Shown one piece after another: positions 38,662 to 46,079 of a DNA stretch of 51,435 nt (position 1 is the first letter of the stretch; every line of letters starts with the position of its first letter). The notes under the pieces are model-generated. The model made no database searches. It worked only from the letters and a program-made list of their open reading frames with translations, and was not told where the DNA came from. The DNA lies in assembly GCA_036383255.1 (NCBI GenBank), contig DASVOS010000008.1, positions 1 through 51,435 of the forward strand. Reading direction: 5' to 3'. Origin of the DNA: Gammaproteobacteria bacterium (GTDB taxonomy: Bacteria; Pseudomonadota; Gammaproteobacteria; Natronospirales; REEB76). Made by a program: the position numbers and the translations under genes.

Positions 38662-39093
38662 ATGTCCGACACCCATCGTCCCCTCAACGGCCACGCCCTC
38701 GAGCTGCATCTCAAGAAGCACGGTGTGATCCCCACGCCGCAGCGGCTGGAGATCGCCGAGGTGCTGTTCCGCCGCGCGCAGCACATGTCCGCGGACCAGA
38801 TCATGGCGGCGGTGAACCGCGGCGAGAAGGCCAAGGTCTCCAAGGCCACGGTGTACAACACCCTCAAGCTGTTCTCGGACAAGGGACTGGTGCGGGAGGT
38901 GATCGTGGACCCGGCGCGGGTGTTCTACGACTCCACCACCGGCTCACACCACCATATCTACAACGTGGACAGCGGCGAGCTGCAGGACATCCCCTCCCAC
39001 GAGGTGGCATTCTCCAAGCTGCCGACGCTGCCGGCGGGGATGCAGCCGGACGGCATCGAAGTCATCATGCGGGTGCGCAAGCGCCGGGATTGA
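38662..39093 (+). CDS. Fur-family regulator, Irr-like
   Basis: This 143-residue protein has the Fur winged-helix (TPQRLEIAEVLF, SKATVYNTLKLF) and a metal-site region SHHHIYNVDSGELQDI. It has no cysteine, so the structural CxxC zinc pairs of Fur and PerR are absent; the HHH segment resembles the iron/haem-responsive Irr regulators better known from alphaproteobacteria. ATG 38662 is preferred over an upstream ATG at 38638. A direct repeat ACTTAGACTTAG lies at the start region and GCATATACT may be its -10 box. Its target genes are unknown; the TonB receptor at 43775-45904 is a possible one. Confidence 0.8.
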   Translation: MSDTHRPLNGHALELHLKKHGVIPTPQRLEIAEVLFRRAQHMSADQIMAAVNRGEKAKVSKATVYNTLKLFSDKGLVREVIVDPARVFYDSTTGSHHHIYNVDSGELQDIPSHEVAFSKLPTLPAGMQPDGIEVIMRVRKRRD

Positions 39094-39121
39094 CCGGTGG
39101 CGGCTGGCGGGCGGATTCCCT

Positions 39122-39127
39122 TATAAT
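39122..39127 (+). promoter_or_regulatory. -10 box for tRNA-Thr
   Basis: A perfect TATAAT is followed by the GC-rich discriminator TCGCCGC, typical of stable-RNA promoters. No good -35 is seen at 16-18 bases. Confidence 0.6.
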
Positions 39128-39170
39128 TCGCCGCTTCTTCTGGCCCGTCGGGGCAGCAAAAAAGCTAGAT

Positions 39171-39246
<76 letters not shown>

Positions 39247-39301
39247 TCTTCACGTTCTTGTCACCTGACGATTGGCAACCATCCCTGGTGCCGTGACCGG
39301 C

Positions 39302-39319
39302 CCGGCCGTCCTTGGCCGG
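39302..39319. repeat. Hairpin in the tRNA-Thr insert
   Basis: CCGGCC and GGCCGG flank the loop GTCCTT. With the next hairpin it makes a REP-like pair between the two tRNA-end copies. Confidence 0.5.
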
Positions 39320-39331
39320 TCGCTCAGGCGG

Positions 39332-39350
39332 ACGCGAGCCATGCTCGCGT
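39332..39350. repeat. Perfect 8-bp hairpin in the tRNA-Thr insert
   Basis: ACGCGAGC and GCTCGCGT flank CAT. It lies between the direct repeats of the tRNA-Thr 3' end. Confidence 0.55.
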
Positions 39351-39366
39351 GAAAACACCGCCTTCG

Positions 39367-39387
39367 CCCTCTGCCGGCACCACCTTC
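39367..39387. repeat. tRNA-Thr 3' end, copy 2 (att-like)
   Basis: This is the distal copy of the tRNA-Thr 3' end, identical over 16 bases and 20 of 21 overall. It is followed directly by an unrelated reverse-strand terminator. The segment between the copies is about 115 bases and holds two hairpins and no gene. Confidence 0.75.
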
Positions 39388-39407
39388 TCTTTTCCCTCAT
39401 AAATAAA

Positions 39408-39437
39408 AAGCACCACGGGCTTTCACCCGTGGTGCTT
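39408..39437 (-). terminator. Rho-independent terminator of the 39461-40054 genes
   Basis: A perfect 12-bp stem (AAGCACCACGGG / CCCGTGGTGCTT) with a six-base loop is followed on the reverse strand by TTTATTTAT. Confidence 0.88.
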
Positions 39438-39460
39438 CGTATATCCCGTCTCGGACCGGA

Positions 39461-39706
39461 TCAGCGGCCCGGGGCGTAGAGCGCCGGCTGCTCCAGATGG
39501 CGCACGGTGATGGACTCGGACAGGGCGTCGTCGTCCTCTTCCACGTGGGGAGCGAGTAGGTCCGTGGAACGGACCCAGCCGCGGTTCTCCACCAGGAGAT
39601 GCAGATGGCCATGGTCGATGCGGGCATCCAGCGCATGAACCTCGGCCTTCGCCGCCACTCTCTCCACCAGGTTCTTGACGTCTTCTTCAATACCTGCGAA
39701 GCACAT
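39461..39706 (-). CDS. Hypothetical small protein
   Basis: This protein of about 81 residues is acidic with an EEDDD patch in the middle; no signal peptide, membrane segment or known motif is visible. ATG 39706 is chosen because AGAGG lies eight bases upstream; a GTG at 39715 overlaps that site. It follows the 103-residue gene by 36 bases and precedes a strong terminator, so the two form an operon. I do not recognise a family. Confidence 0.55.
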   Translation of the reverse strand: MCFAGIEEDVKNLVERVAAKAEVHALDARIDHGHLHLLVENRGWVRSTDLLAPHVEEDDDALSESITVRHLEQPALYAPGR

Positions 39707-39742
39707 AGTTTCCACCTCTACTACTGAATCCGCCGCCGGAAC

Positions 39743-40054
39743 TCAGGCTCCGGCGAGCACGTAATCCGCGACCTCGTTGACGATGCGGTCCGGCAGGATC
39801 GCTTCCACATCCGCGCCGGCGACTTCCAGTCTCAGGTCCTCGAGCACCGGGCGCCCGGTCAGTTCGCTGGTGCCGGGCCTGCCGAAGACATCCAGCGTGA
39901 GCCATCCCTGGGCGGCGCGACCGCACAGTTCCGGCGGGATGCGCCTTGGGCCGCCGCACTGGAGTTCGGGGTGGAAGAGCAGCAGCACCTCCACCTGGGC
40001 GAGCGGCACCGGATGTCTCGGTGCCTGGACATTGAACCGCGTCACTGCATGCAT
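39743..40054 (-). CDS. Hypothetical protein
   Basis: This protein of about 103 residues has a short N-terminal strand-rich part (AQVEVLLLFHPEL) and a C-terminal helix (DRIVNEVADYVLAGA). Start ATG 40054 follows GGAGTGACC. No known domain can be named. It is probably cotranscribed with the next small gene. The frame is open upstream, but that extension has low-complexity serine/arginine content and no ribosome site. Confidence 0.55.
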   Translation of the reverse strand: MHAVTRFNVQAPRHPVPLAQVEVLLLFHPELQCGGPRRIPPELCGRAAQGWLTLDVFGRPGTSELTGRPVLEDLRLEVAGADVEAILPDRIVNEVADYVLAGA

Positions 40055-40148
40055 GGTCACTCCGGTATCCACCCGATTCGTACTAGGGTGAATACAGTAA
40101 AGCGGAGCGGATGCCGGCCGCCCAGCCCCCCGGAGGGGCTGGACAAAC

Positions 40149-40553
40149 TCAGCGCAGCGTCTTGCGGATGACGAGCTTGAGGCCGGACCAGACCTCGTCC
40201 ACGGCACAGACCTTCACGTCCACGAGCCCCAAAGGCAGCGCCAGCTTGCGCACCACGTCTTCGGTCAGGTCGGTCTCGACCTTGGAGGCCTGCTTGGGCC
40301 ATGAGATCCAGATGGTGCCGTCGCGCTGGATGGCAGACAGGAGACGGGGAAGGGCGGCAGCGAGCTCCGCCTTGCGCCGGGTGAAGAAATGGATGAGGTC
40401 GAGACCCTTGCCCGCGCGGCCCATGAGCTTGACGCCCTCCGGCAGGGGCGCGAGGAGACGCGGGTAGTCCTTGGGCGCACCCTTGGCCCAGACGCGGTGG
40501 CCTGGCTTGATGCCGAGTTTCATCGCGAGGGGCGTTCCGGAGTAGCCGACCAT
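40149..40553 (-). CDS. DUF3052 family protein
   Basis: This 134-residue protein matches DUF3052: the N-terminal GYSGTPLAMKLGIKPGHRVW, the central DLIHFFTRRKAEL, GTIWISWPKQASK and a C-terminal VDEVWSGLKLVIRK. The family has no established function that I know of. The start overlaps the stop of the MBL gene by one base, which indicates an operon. Confidence 0.8.
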   Translation of the reverse strand: MVGYSGTPLAMKLGIKPGHRVWAKGAPKDYPRLLAPLPEGVKLMGRAGKGLDLIHFFTRRKAELAAALPRLLSAIQRDGTIWISWPKQASKVETDLTEDVVRKLALPLGLVDVKVCAVDEVWSGLKLVIRKTLR

Positions 40554-41506
40554 CAGGGCTGTTCCAGCCCGCGCGATTCTCCCTGGCGCATGACCCAGAA
40601 ATCGTCGGCGCCGAGATCGCTCTCCCGCAGCGCGCGCCGCAGGATATCCACGGGCTCTTCCAGGCCATCGTCCGCAAGCTCGAAGGTGCCCCAGTGGATG
40701 GCGAGGGAGCGGCGCACGCCGAGCTCTCGGTGCAGCCGCACGGCTTCTGGCGGATCCACATGCTGGGGCCGCATGAACCAACGGGGGGCGAAGGCGCCGA
40801 TGGGCAGGGCCGCGAGGTCAGGGGGACCCAAGCGGCTCGCGATCTCCTGCAGGCGCGGGGTGTAGCCGGTGTCGCCGGAGAAATAGAAGCTGAGGCCCGC
40901 GGCCTTCACCACCCAGCCGCACCAGAGGGTGCGGTTCCGGTCGAAAGGGGTGCGCGCGCTCCAGTGCTGGGCGGGGACGCAATGGACCTCAAGATCCCCG
41001 TGGCCGTGCTTCTCCCACCAGCCCAGCTCGTGGACGTGACGGATGCCGCGGCGCTCGAACCAGGGCTTGAGGCCCCTGGGGGCGTAGCAGACGAGGTCAG
41101 GGTTGGCCCGGTGCAGCGCACGGATGCTGCGGTCGTCCAAGTGGTCGTAGTGGTTGTGGGAGATGAACACCACGTCCACCTTGGGCAACCCGCCGGCCTG
41201 CGCCGGCGCGGGCACGAGGCGCTTGGGGCCCATGAAGGAGAAAGGCGAGGCACGCTCGCTCAGGTGCGGATCGGTGATGATGTGCAGCCCACCCAGGCGC
41301 AGCAACACGGTGGCATGCCCCAGCCACCAGGTGCGCGGTCCGGGATCCGGCGTGAAATCCGGTGGCACGCACCAGCGCTCGGCGAAGGCCTGGTAGCCCC
41401 CTGGGGGCGGCTGGGGGACACCGGCGAGGTATTTCTCAAGGCGCCAGCGTAAGAGGCCCTTGCCGATGGGCATGTGCGGATCGAGGTTCGTGTAGGTCTT
41501 GCCCAC
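40553..41506 (-). CDS. MBL-fold hydrolase, NAPE-PLD/UlaG-like
   Basis: This 317-residue metallo-beta-lactamase-fold protein has the di-zinc motif HNHYDH (H117, H119, D121, H122), an early WLGHATVLL strand, SGDTGY and a late AIHWGTF. It is closest to the NAPE-phospholipase D/lipid hydrolase group. The substrate is unknown; no signal peptide is seen. The start is a GTG with no clear ribosome site; ATG 41473 (MPIGKG) is an alternative. It lies between the CI-like repressor and DUF3052 on the same strand. Confidence 0.82.
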   Translation of the reverse strand: MGKTYTNLDPHMPIGKGLLRWRLEKYLAGVPQPPPGGYQAFAERWCVPPDFTPDPGPRTWWLGHATVLLRLGGLHIITDPHLSERASPFSFMGPKRLVPAPAQAGGLPKVDVVFISHNHYDHLDDRSIRALHRANPDLVCYAPRGLKPWFERRGIRHVHELGWWEKHGHGDLEVHCVPAQHWSARTPFDRNRTLWCGWVVKAAGLSFYFSGDTGYTPRLQEIASRLGPPDLAALPIGAFAPRWFMRPQHVDPPEAVRLHRELGVRRSLAIHWGTFELADDGLEEPVDILRRALRESDLGADDFWVMRQGESRGLEQP

Positions 41507-41515
41507 GCGTGCGGC

Positions 41516-42181
41516 TCAGTCCTCGTCGATGATGGTCTGCACCACCACGCCGCAGAAGCTGGCTTTGCGGTCCACCTTCATGATGGGGTAACGCGGGTTG
41601 AGGGGCTTCAGGTAACGCACGCCGCCCTCGACGACGAGCTGCTTGAAGGTGGCCTGCTTGGAATCCTCCAGACGCACGATCACCGGACTGCCGTGGATCG
41701 CCTCCCGGTCCGGGTCCACGATGATGATGGAACCCTGCGGGTAGGTAGGACGGCCGTTGGGGTTCTCCATGCTGTCACCCACGACGCGTAGCGCGTAAGC
41801 GCGCGAGCCGACCTTGCGGGTGGTGTACACCGACTTCTCCCCCTCGCCGGGCCGATAGATGTCGACCACGTCATTCCATTGACCGGCCTGCACCCAGGAG
41901 ATGAGCGGCAGGTTGAAGAGCCCGGGGCCCGGGCGGGTGTTGTCGGCGGTCTTGCGGCCGCCCTTGACGCGCATGTTGCCGGCGCCGGTGGCGATCCACT
42001 CGGCGGAGAACCCCGTGAAGTTCTGCATCGCGAACAGGTTGGCGGGGCGCAGGTTCTTGATGTCGCCATTCTCCCATTGGGATACGGCGGCCTTGGACAC
42101 GCCGAGGTGGCGCCCGAACGCCTCCTGAGACAGCTCGAGCTCCTCGCGGATGAAGTGGATGCGGTCGCCGGGTGTCTTCAT
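41516..42181 (-). CDS. CI-like XRE repressor with S24 self-cleaving domain
   Basis: This 221-residue protein has an N-terminal helix-turn-helix (LSQEAFGRHLGVSKAAVSQWENG) and a C-terminal S24 peptidase domain. The expected Ala-Gly cleavage site is A99-G100 (WVQAGQW), with catalytic S137 in GDSMEN and K180 in TFKQL. This is the layout of phage CI-type repressors that cleave themselves after RecA activation, not of LexA proper. ATG 42181 is preferred to GTG 42193, which lies inside a near-palindrome that is probably its own operator. It diverges from a two-gene operon that it probably represses. Confidence 0.85.
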   Translation of the reverse strand: MKTPGDRIHFIREELELSQEAFGRHLGVSKAAVSQWENGDIKNLRPANLFAMQNFTGFSAEWIATGAGNMRVKGGRKTADNTRPGPGLFNLPLISWVQAGQWNDVVDIYRPGEGEKSVYTTRKVGSRAYALRVVGDSMENPNGRPTYPQGSIIIVDPDREAIHGSPVIVRLEDSKQATFKQLVVEGGVRYLKPLNPRYPIMKVDRKASFCGVVVQTIIDED

Positions 42182-42199
42182 GGTTAAGTTCACTTTACC
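42182..42199. promoter_or_regulatory. Near-palindrome at the repressor start, probable operator
   Basis: GGTTAAGT-TC-ACTTTACC has seven of eight matching pairs and abuts the start codon of the repressor. It overlaps the ACTTTA that reads TAAAGT as a -10 box on the reverse strand. Confidence 0.5.
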
Positions 42200-42214
42200 A
42201 CATGATTAGCATGC

Positions 42215-42243
42215 TTGACAACGTGTGTTCAGTATGCTTTACT
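42215..42243 (+). promoter_or_regulatory. Possible promoter of the small divergent operon
   Basis: A perfect TTGACA is 17 bases before TTTACT. The same bases read backward give TTGTCA, 18 bases before TAAAGT, for the repressor, so two back-to-back promoters may share one -35 region. Confidence 0.5.
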
Positions 42244-42330
42244 CTCACCACGCCCCGATCTCTGCGCCACCTGCCCTCGGGCAGGGCGGGCAGCTATTGG
42301 GAAAAGGGAACCCAAGCGAGGATGGAAGCC

Positions 42331-42582
42331 ATGAGCGCATACGTGGAAGTGGTGAGCAAAAGGGAACTGGCGGTGAAGATCCATTACTGGGCGCAGGACA
42401 TCCTGCGGAATAACGCGACCTGCGGCCTGGGCAAGACGCCGGAGGGCAAATACCAGGTGGTGTGGCCGGGGCTGATCAACCAGTGGATATTCTGCCCGGA
42501 GGAGCATGGCCAGTACCTGGGCACGCTGGACCGGCACAGCGGGACCGCGGACGTGGAGCACATGCTGGAGGGCGAGCAGTGA
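42331..42582 (+). CDS. Small protein, first gene of the repressor-controlled operon
   Basis: This 83-residue protein has a basic N-terminal helix and a tryptophan-rich middle (YQVVWPGLINQWIFC). GAGGA lies eight bases before ATG 42331. No family is recognised. It overlaps the next gene through GTGA. The position opposite a CI-like repressor suggests a phage-derived role. Confidence 0.6.
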   Translation: MSAYVEVVSKRELAVKIHYWAQDILRNNATCGLGKTPEGKYQVVWPGLINQWIFCPEEHGQYLGTLDRHSGTADVEHMLEGEQ

Positions 42583-43025
42583 GGCGCCGGCGGCGCTACG
42601 CGCGCGAGCGGCACCTGTTCGACGTCTGGGCGCGCTGGTGCGAGCGGCAGTGGGACGAGTCGCTGGGTTTGCCGCGGGTGACATGGCTGGCGAAGCTCAT
42701 GCAGTACGGTGAGCGCATGGGCGTGATGCATGCGGCGAGCGAGCACCTGCCGCCGGACCACTCGGATGCGGAGTCGGTGGAGCAGTACATGCATTGGCTG
42801 AAGGGCGCCTGCCCGCCGATGCATGCGGCGTTGATGGCGAGGCACCGTGGCATCTGCCTGGAGCGCAAGGCGGCGGTGTCCGGCGTGAAGCAGGGAGCGG
42901 AACGGTACTATGCCGCCTGCCTGCTGGCGGACGGCTCAGCGGCCGGTGTGCAGCGTTTCCGGCGCCTGTGCGAGCAGGGTTACCGTCTCTACCAGGATGG
43001 TGCGGGCCGGCCCAAGGCGGCCTGA
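42579..43025 (+). CDS. Phage-type protein, weakly like antitermination protein Q
   Basis: This 148-residue basic protein starts at a GTG overlapping the stop of the previous gene, with GGAGGG upstream. Its order of features resembles lambdoid antitermination Q of the PF06530 type: an aromatic-rich N-terminal WARWCERQW, an acidic SDAESVEQYMHWL helix, then a region like a helix-turn-helix (MHAALMARHRGICLERKAAVSG). The match is weak and is my recollection of the family layout. No terminase, capsid or tail gene is nearby. Confidence 0.5.
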   Translation: MRRRRRYARERHLFDVWARWCERQWDESLGLPRVTWLAKLMQYGERMGVMHAASEHLPPDHSDAESVEQYMHWLKGACPPMHAALMARHRGICLERKAAVSGVKQGAERYYAACLLADGSAAGVQRFRRLCEQGYRLYQDGAGRPKAA

Positions 43026-43044
43026 CGGCCGCCCGGGGGCTGGG

Positions 43045-43494
43045 TCACTTGAAGATGCGGCGGATCTCGGGCTTGATGCGCGCGAGCTCCTCGCCGTGGG
43101 CCTGGGCCAGGGCCTCGAGGGTGCTCTCGCCCTCATCGGTGAGACGCAGGTGCGCGACGCGGCGGTCACGCTGCGAGCGCACGCGCTGCACGAGACCGTG
43201 CGCCTCGAGGCGGTTGATGAGGCCCACTGCGCTGTTGTGGCGCACGCCGAGGTAGGCGGCGAGGCCGTTCATGCTGAGACCCTCGGGCTCGTCGCTGACG
43301 CGGATCGCGAGCAGGGTCTGGTACTGCATGGACGTGACATCGTGGCGCTTGAGGATGTCCTTGCTGCCGGACATGAAGTCGCGCAGCGCGGCACGCCAGT
43401 CGGCGACCAGGCGGAAGACTTCCGGGACTTCGGTAGAAGCCGGGTGGACTGAGGGCGGTGCGGATGTAGTCTGATTTTTGGCCATATCCATCAT
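43045..43494 (-). CDS. MarR-family transcriptional regulator
   Basis: This 149-residue regulator has a MarR winged helix: SMNGLAAYLGVRHNSAVGLINRL as the recognition part and QRDRRVAHLRLT as the wing. It resembles the MarR at 18971-19408 more than the usual family background (shared VRHNSAVGL and related C-terminal helices). GGAGG lies eight bases before ATG 43494. It is convergent with the Q-like gene. Its target is not evident, and no clear palindrome was found upstream. Confidence 0.85.
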   Translation of the reverse strand: MMDMAKNQTTSAPPSVHPASTEVPEVFRLVADWRAALRDFMSGSKDILKRHDVTSMQYQTLLAIRVSDEPEGLSMNGLAAYLGVRHNSAVGLINRLEAHGLVQRVRSQRDRRVAHLRLTDEGESTLEALAQAHGEELARIKPEIRRIFK

Positions 43495-43727
43495 CACTGG
43501 AACCTCCACTGTTCGTAGGATAGACCCGTACGACATAAAAAAACAGGTTAGATACATTACGTTACAGGCCATCACTACCTAGAACGCCGGATGCGACACA
43601 TCCGTTGACGTGTGTGCACGGGATGATGGAATCGTGGACGAAAAGGTCTGTCGCCACAATCAAGTAAAGCCCGGCGGCACCGCAACGGGATGCATACGGG
43701 ATGTGACGGAATCTAAAACGCGAAAAA

Positions 43728-43765
43728 GCATGCTTCCGGGCGGGGGCCACCGCCCGGAAGCATGC
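43728..43765 (-). terminator. Rho-independent terminator of the TonB receptor
   Basis: A perfect 16-bp stem (GCATGCTTCCGGGCGG) with a six-base loop is followed on the reverse strand by TTTTTCGCG. It begins ten bases past the receptor stop. Confidence 0.93.
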
Positions 43766-43774
43766 CGAGACCGA

Positions 43775-45904
43775 TCAGAAGCCGAAGCTGGCGCTCAACT
43801 CGATGAAGCGCGCGGGCAAGAGATAGGACTGGCTGTCGCCGAGCTCGCTGTTGGAGACGGGGTCGCGACGATCGTTGAGATTGCGGCCCTGCAGGTTGAG
43901 GCTCCAGGTGTCGAAACGGTAGCCCACGCCGGCGTCGAAGGTGGTGTACGCGGGCGTCGAGACGCTGTTCTCCGGGTCGAAGTAACGGCTGCCCACGTAG
44001 CGCAGCACCGCGTTGGCGGTGAAGCCGCGTGCCGGCATGTAGAACAGGCCGGTGGAGAAGAGGTCCATGGGCGAGAGCTCGAGGCGATTGCCCGCGTCCT
44101 GCACCAGGCCCGCGGGCGTGCCGTCAGTGTCATGCAGGAAGTCGCGGTAAGCGGCCTTGTGGTAGCTGTAGGCCACCTGCCAGCGCCAGTCGTCGGCGAT
44201 GCGCCAGTCGGCCTCGAGTTCCACGCCCTCGAAGCGCTGCTTGCCGCCGTTGGCGATGCCGGGTGTGCCGCCGTTGTTCACCGCGACCACGGTGTTGTTC
44301 ATGTCGGTGAGGAAGGTGCTCGCCTCCCAGTCGAGGGCGCCCTGCATGAGGGTCCCCTTCACGCCGAACTCATAGGCCTGGGCGGTCTCGGGCTCGAGGA
44401 TGTCCGGCTCCGCCTCGGGGCCGAAGTCGATGGCGGCAGGCTTGTAGGTGTTGCGGTAGTTGCCGTAGATCACCATGTCGTCGGCGCCGTCGGTCCAGGC
44501 CTCGTAGCTCAGGGCGAGCAGGCCGGAGAAGCGCGTGTCGCTGCGGTGGTCGCCGTCGAGTTCCGCGTCCTCGGCGGGATCGGAGGGCAGGAATGCGGTA
44601 TCAGTGCTTTCCACGTCGTGGTTGAGCTGCAGGCCGAACTGGAAGTCCCACTTCGGTGCGAAGGCCCAGTCCATGCTCGTATACAGGCCGCTGAAGGTCC
44701 GCCGGTCCGAGAGGCGGGTGCGCTCGTCCACCGGCACGGAGGTGCTGGGGGGTGGGTTGGCGCCATCGAGATGTACGAAGTACTCGAAGTTGGAGCTGGC
44801 CTGGGAGCCGGAACCCTGTAGCAGGCTGAAGCCGGTGACGACGTGCATATCGTCCTGCACCGGGAAGGTGAGGTGGCTGTCGAAGTAGATGTCGGTGCGG
44901 TCCTGGGTCTGGTTGAAGCCGTCCGCATTCGGCGCACCGGTGTCGGTGAGCGAGTCGGAGCGCAGGAAGCCGCGGATGTTGCGCTGGTGGGTGAACACGG
45001 TGGACAGCACGGTGCTCCACTCGGCCCACTTGAGGTCCGCGTCGTCGGCGAGAGTCAGGCCGACCCGGTCTTCGTCCATGCGCGCGTCGCTGGGATTGTT
45101 GTTGCTGTCCTCCGGCACGAGCGGCGTGAGCTCGGTGTCGCCGGGGGCGAGCGGGCGCGGGCTGGCGGGGTCCTGGCGGATGGACAGGCCGTCCACGTCC
45201 AGCCTGAACTCCCCGCTGGCGGTGGTGACGGAGTTGCGCAGCAGGACGTGGGAACGGCCCCACTCGGCCCGGTCGTCCGAGAAACCCTGCTTGGTGTAGT
45301 CGGCGATCAGCGACTGTTCGATGGCTCCATCCTGGGTCAGGGGCAGGGTGACGCCGACACTATGGCTGCCGTAGGAGCCGACCGAGACGCGGGCCTGGCT
45401 GCCGGGTGCGCCGGCCTTGATGTGGATGACGTTGATGACGCCGACGAAGGAGGTGGCGCCGTACTTGACCGGGGCCGAACCGCGGATCACCTCGATGCGG
45501 TCCACGCCGGTCAGGTCCACGGTAGCGAGGTCCGGGTTGAAGGCGCCGCCCACCGGCACGCCGTCCACCAGCAGCAGGAAGGCATCGAACTCGGCGAGGC
45601 CCTGGAACTGGGGCACGGAGGCCGTCGGGCCGTTGTCGCCGCCAGGACCGATGTCCACGCCGGCGGTGAGGGCAAGGGCGCTGCGCAGGTCGACGGCGCC
45701 CAGGGCCACGAGCTGGTCATGGGTGATGACGTCGATGCTCTGGGGCACGGTGCCAAGGTGCTCCGGCATGGGCGTGGCGGTGACCTCGATGGCTCCCAGG
45801 GACTGGGTACCCTCCGGAGCCTGGTCGTCTGACCAGGCGAGGGGACTCACGGCGAGGCCCGTGACGAGGCAAGCCAGGGTCAGGCGTGGGAAGCGGATAT
45901 CCAT
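43775..45904 (-). CDS. TonB-dependent outer-membrane receptor
   Basis: This 709-residue receptor has a signal peptide ending near LAWSDD and a plug domain with IEVTATPMPEHLG as a TonB-box-like start. The plug also has LLLVDGVPV and VDRIEVIRGSAPVKYGATSFVGVINV. A long beta-barrel follows and ends in the aromatic tail SASFGF. It imports an unknown large or scarce substrate such as a siderophore or metal chelate. No Fur or Irr site could be identified by eye in the promoter. It diverges from a small secreted protein gene and has a strong terminator. Confidence 0.93.
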   Translation of the reverse strand: MDIRFPRLTLACLVTGLAVSPLAWSDDQAPEGTQSLGAIEVTATPMPEHLGTVPQSIDVITHDQLVALGAVDLRSALALTAGVDIGPGGDNGPTASVPQFQGLAEFDAFLLLVDGVPVGGAFNPDLATVDLTGVDRIEVIRGSAPVKYGATSFVGVINVIHIKAGAPGSQARVSVGSYGSHSVGVTLPLTQDGAIEQSLIADYTKQGFSDDRAEWGRSHVLLRNSVTTASGEFRLDVDGLSIRQDPASPRPLAPGDTELTPLVPEDSNNNPSDARMDEDRVGLTLADDADLKWAEWSTVLSTVFTHQRNIRGFLRSDSLTDTGAPNADGFNQTQDRTDIYFDSHLTFPVQDDMHVVTGFSLLQGSGSQASSNFEYFVHLDGANPPPSTSVPVDERTRLSDRRTFSGLYTSMDWAFAPKWDFQFGLQLNHDVESTDTAFLPSDPAEDAELDGDHRSDTRFSGLLALSYEAWTDGADDMVIYGNYRNTYKPAAIDFGPEAEPDILEPETAQAYEFGVKGTLMQGALDWEASTFLTDMNNTVVAVNNGGTPGIANGGKQRFEGVELEADWRIADDWRWQVAYSYHKAAYRDFLHDTDGTPAGLVQDAGNRLELSPMDLFSTGLFYMPARGFTANAVLRYVGSRYFDPENSVSTPAYTTFDAGVGYRFDTWSLNLQGRNLNDRRDPVSNSELGDSQSYLLPARFIELSASFGF

Positions 45905-46079
45905 GAACCGTTCCTTTTATCTTTAAATAAGGGGAGGGCACGAGGGCGCCGCCAAATCCGATTTGACGATGCGTCCGCGGCGAAGTTCCGGTTAAAAACC
46001 CATCCGGATGCAAAGTACGCGCATTATAGTAGAAGCACCGCAAGAAACAGGCAGTCGGGGACTGCCGGAGGATAGGAGG

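Noticed and set aside
39247-39366. CRISPR or small RNA in the tRNA-Thr insert
   Set aside because: There are two single hairpins but no repeated spacer-size unit and no promoter-terminator pair.
40085-40110. LexA box near the 103-residue gene
   Set aside because: Only one half-site (CTGT) is present without its partner at the right distance.
41516-42181. LexA itself
   Set aside because: The N-terminal domain is an XRE-type HTH and the repressor faces a phage-like operon; LexA has a winged helix and different context.
42215-42238. TTGACA with TATGCT as promoter
   Set aside because: The spacing is only 12 bases; TTTACT at 17 bases is used instead.
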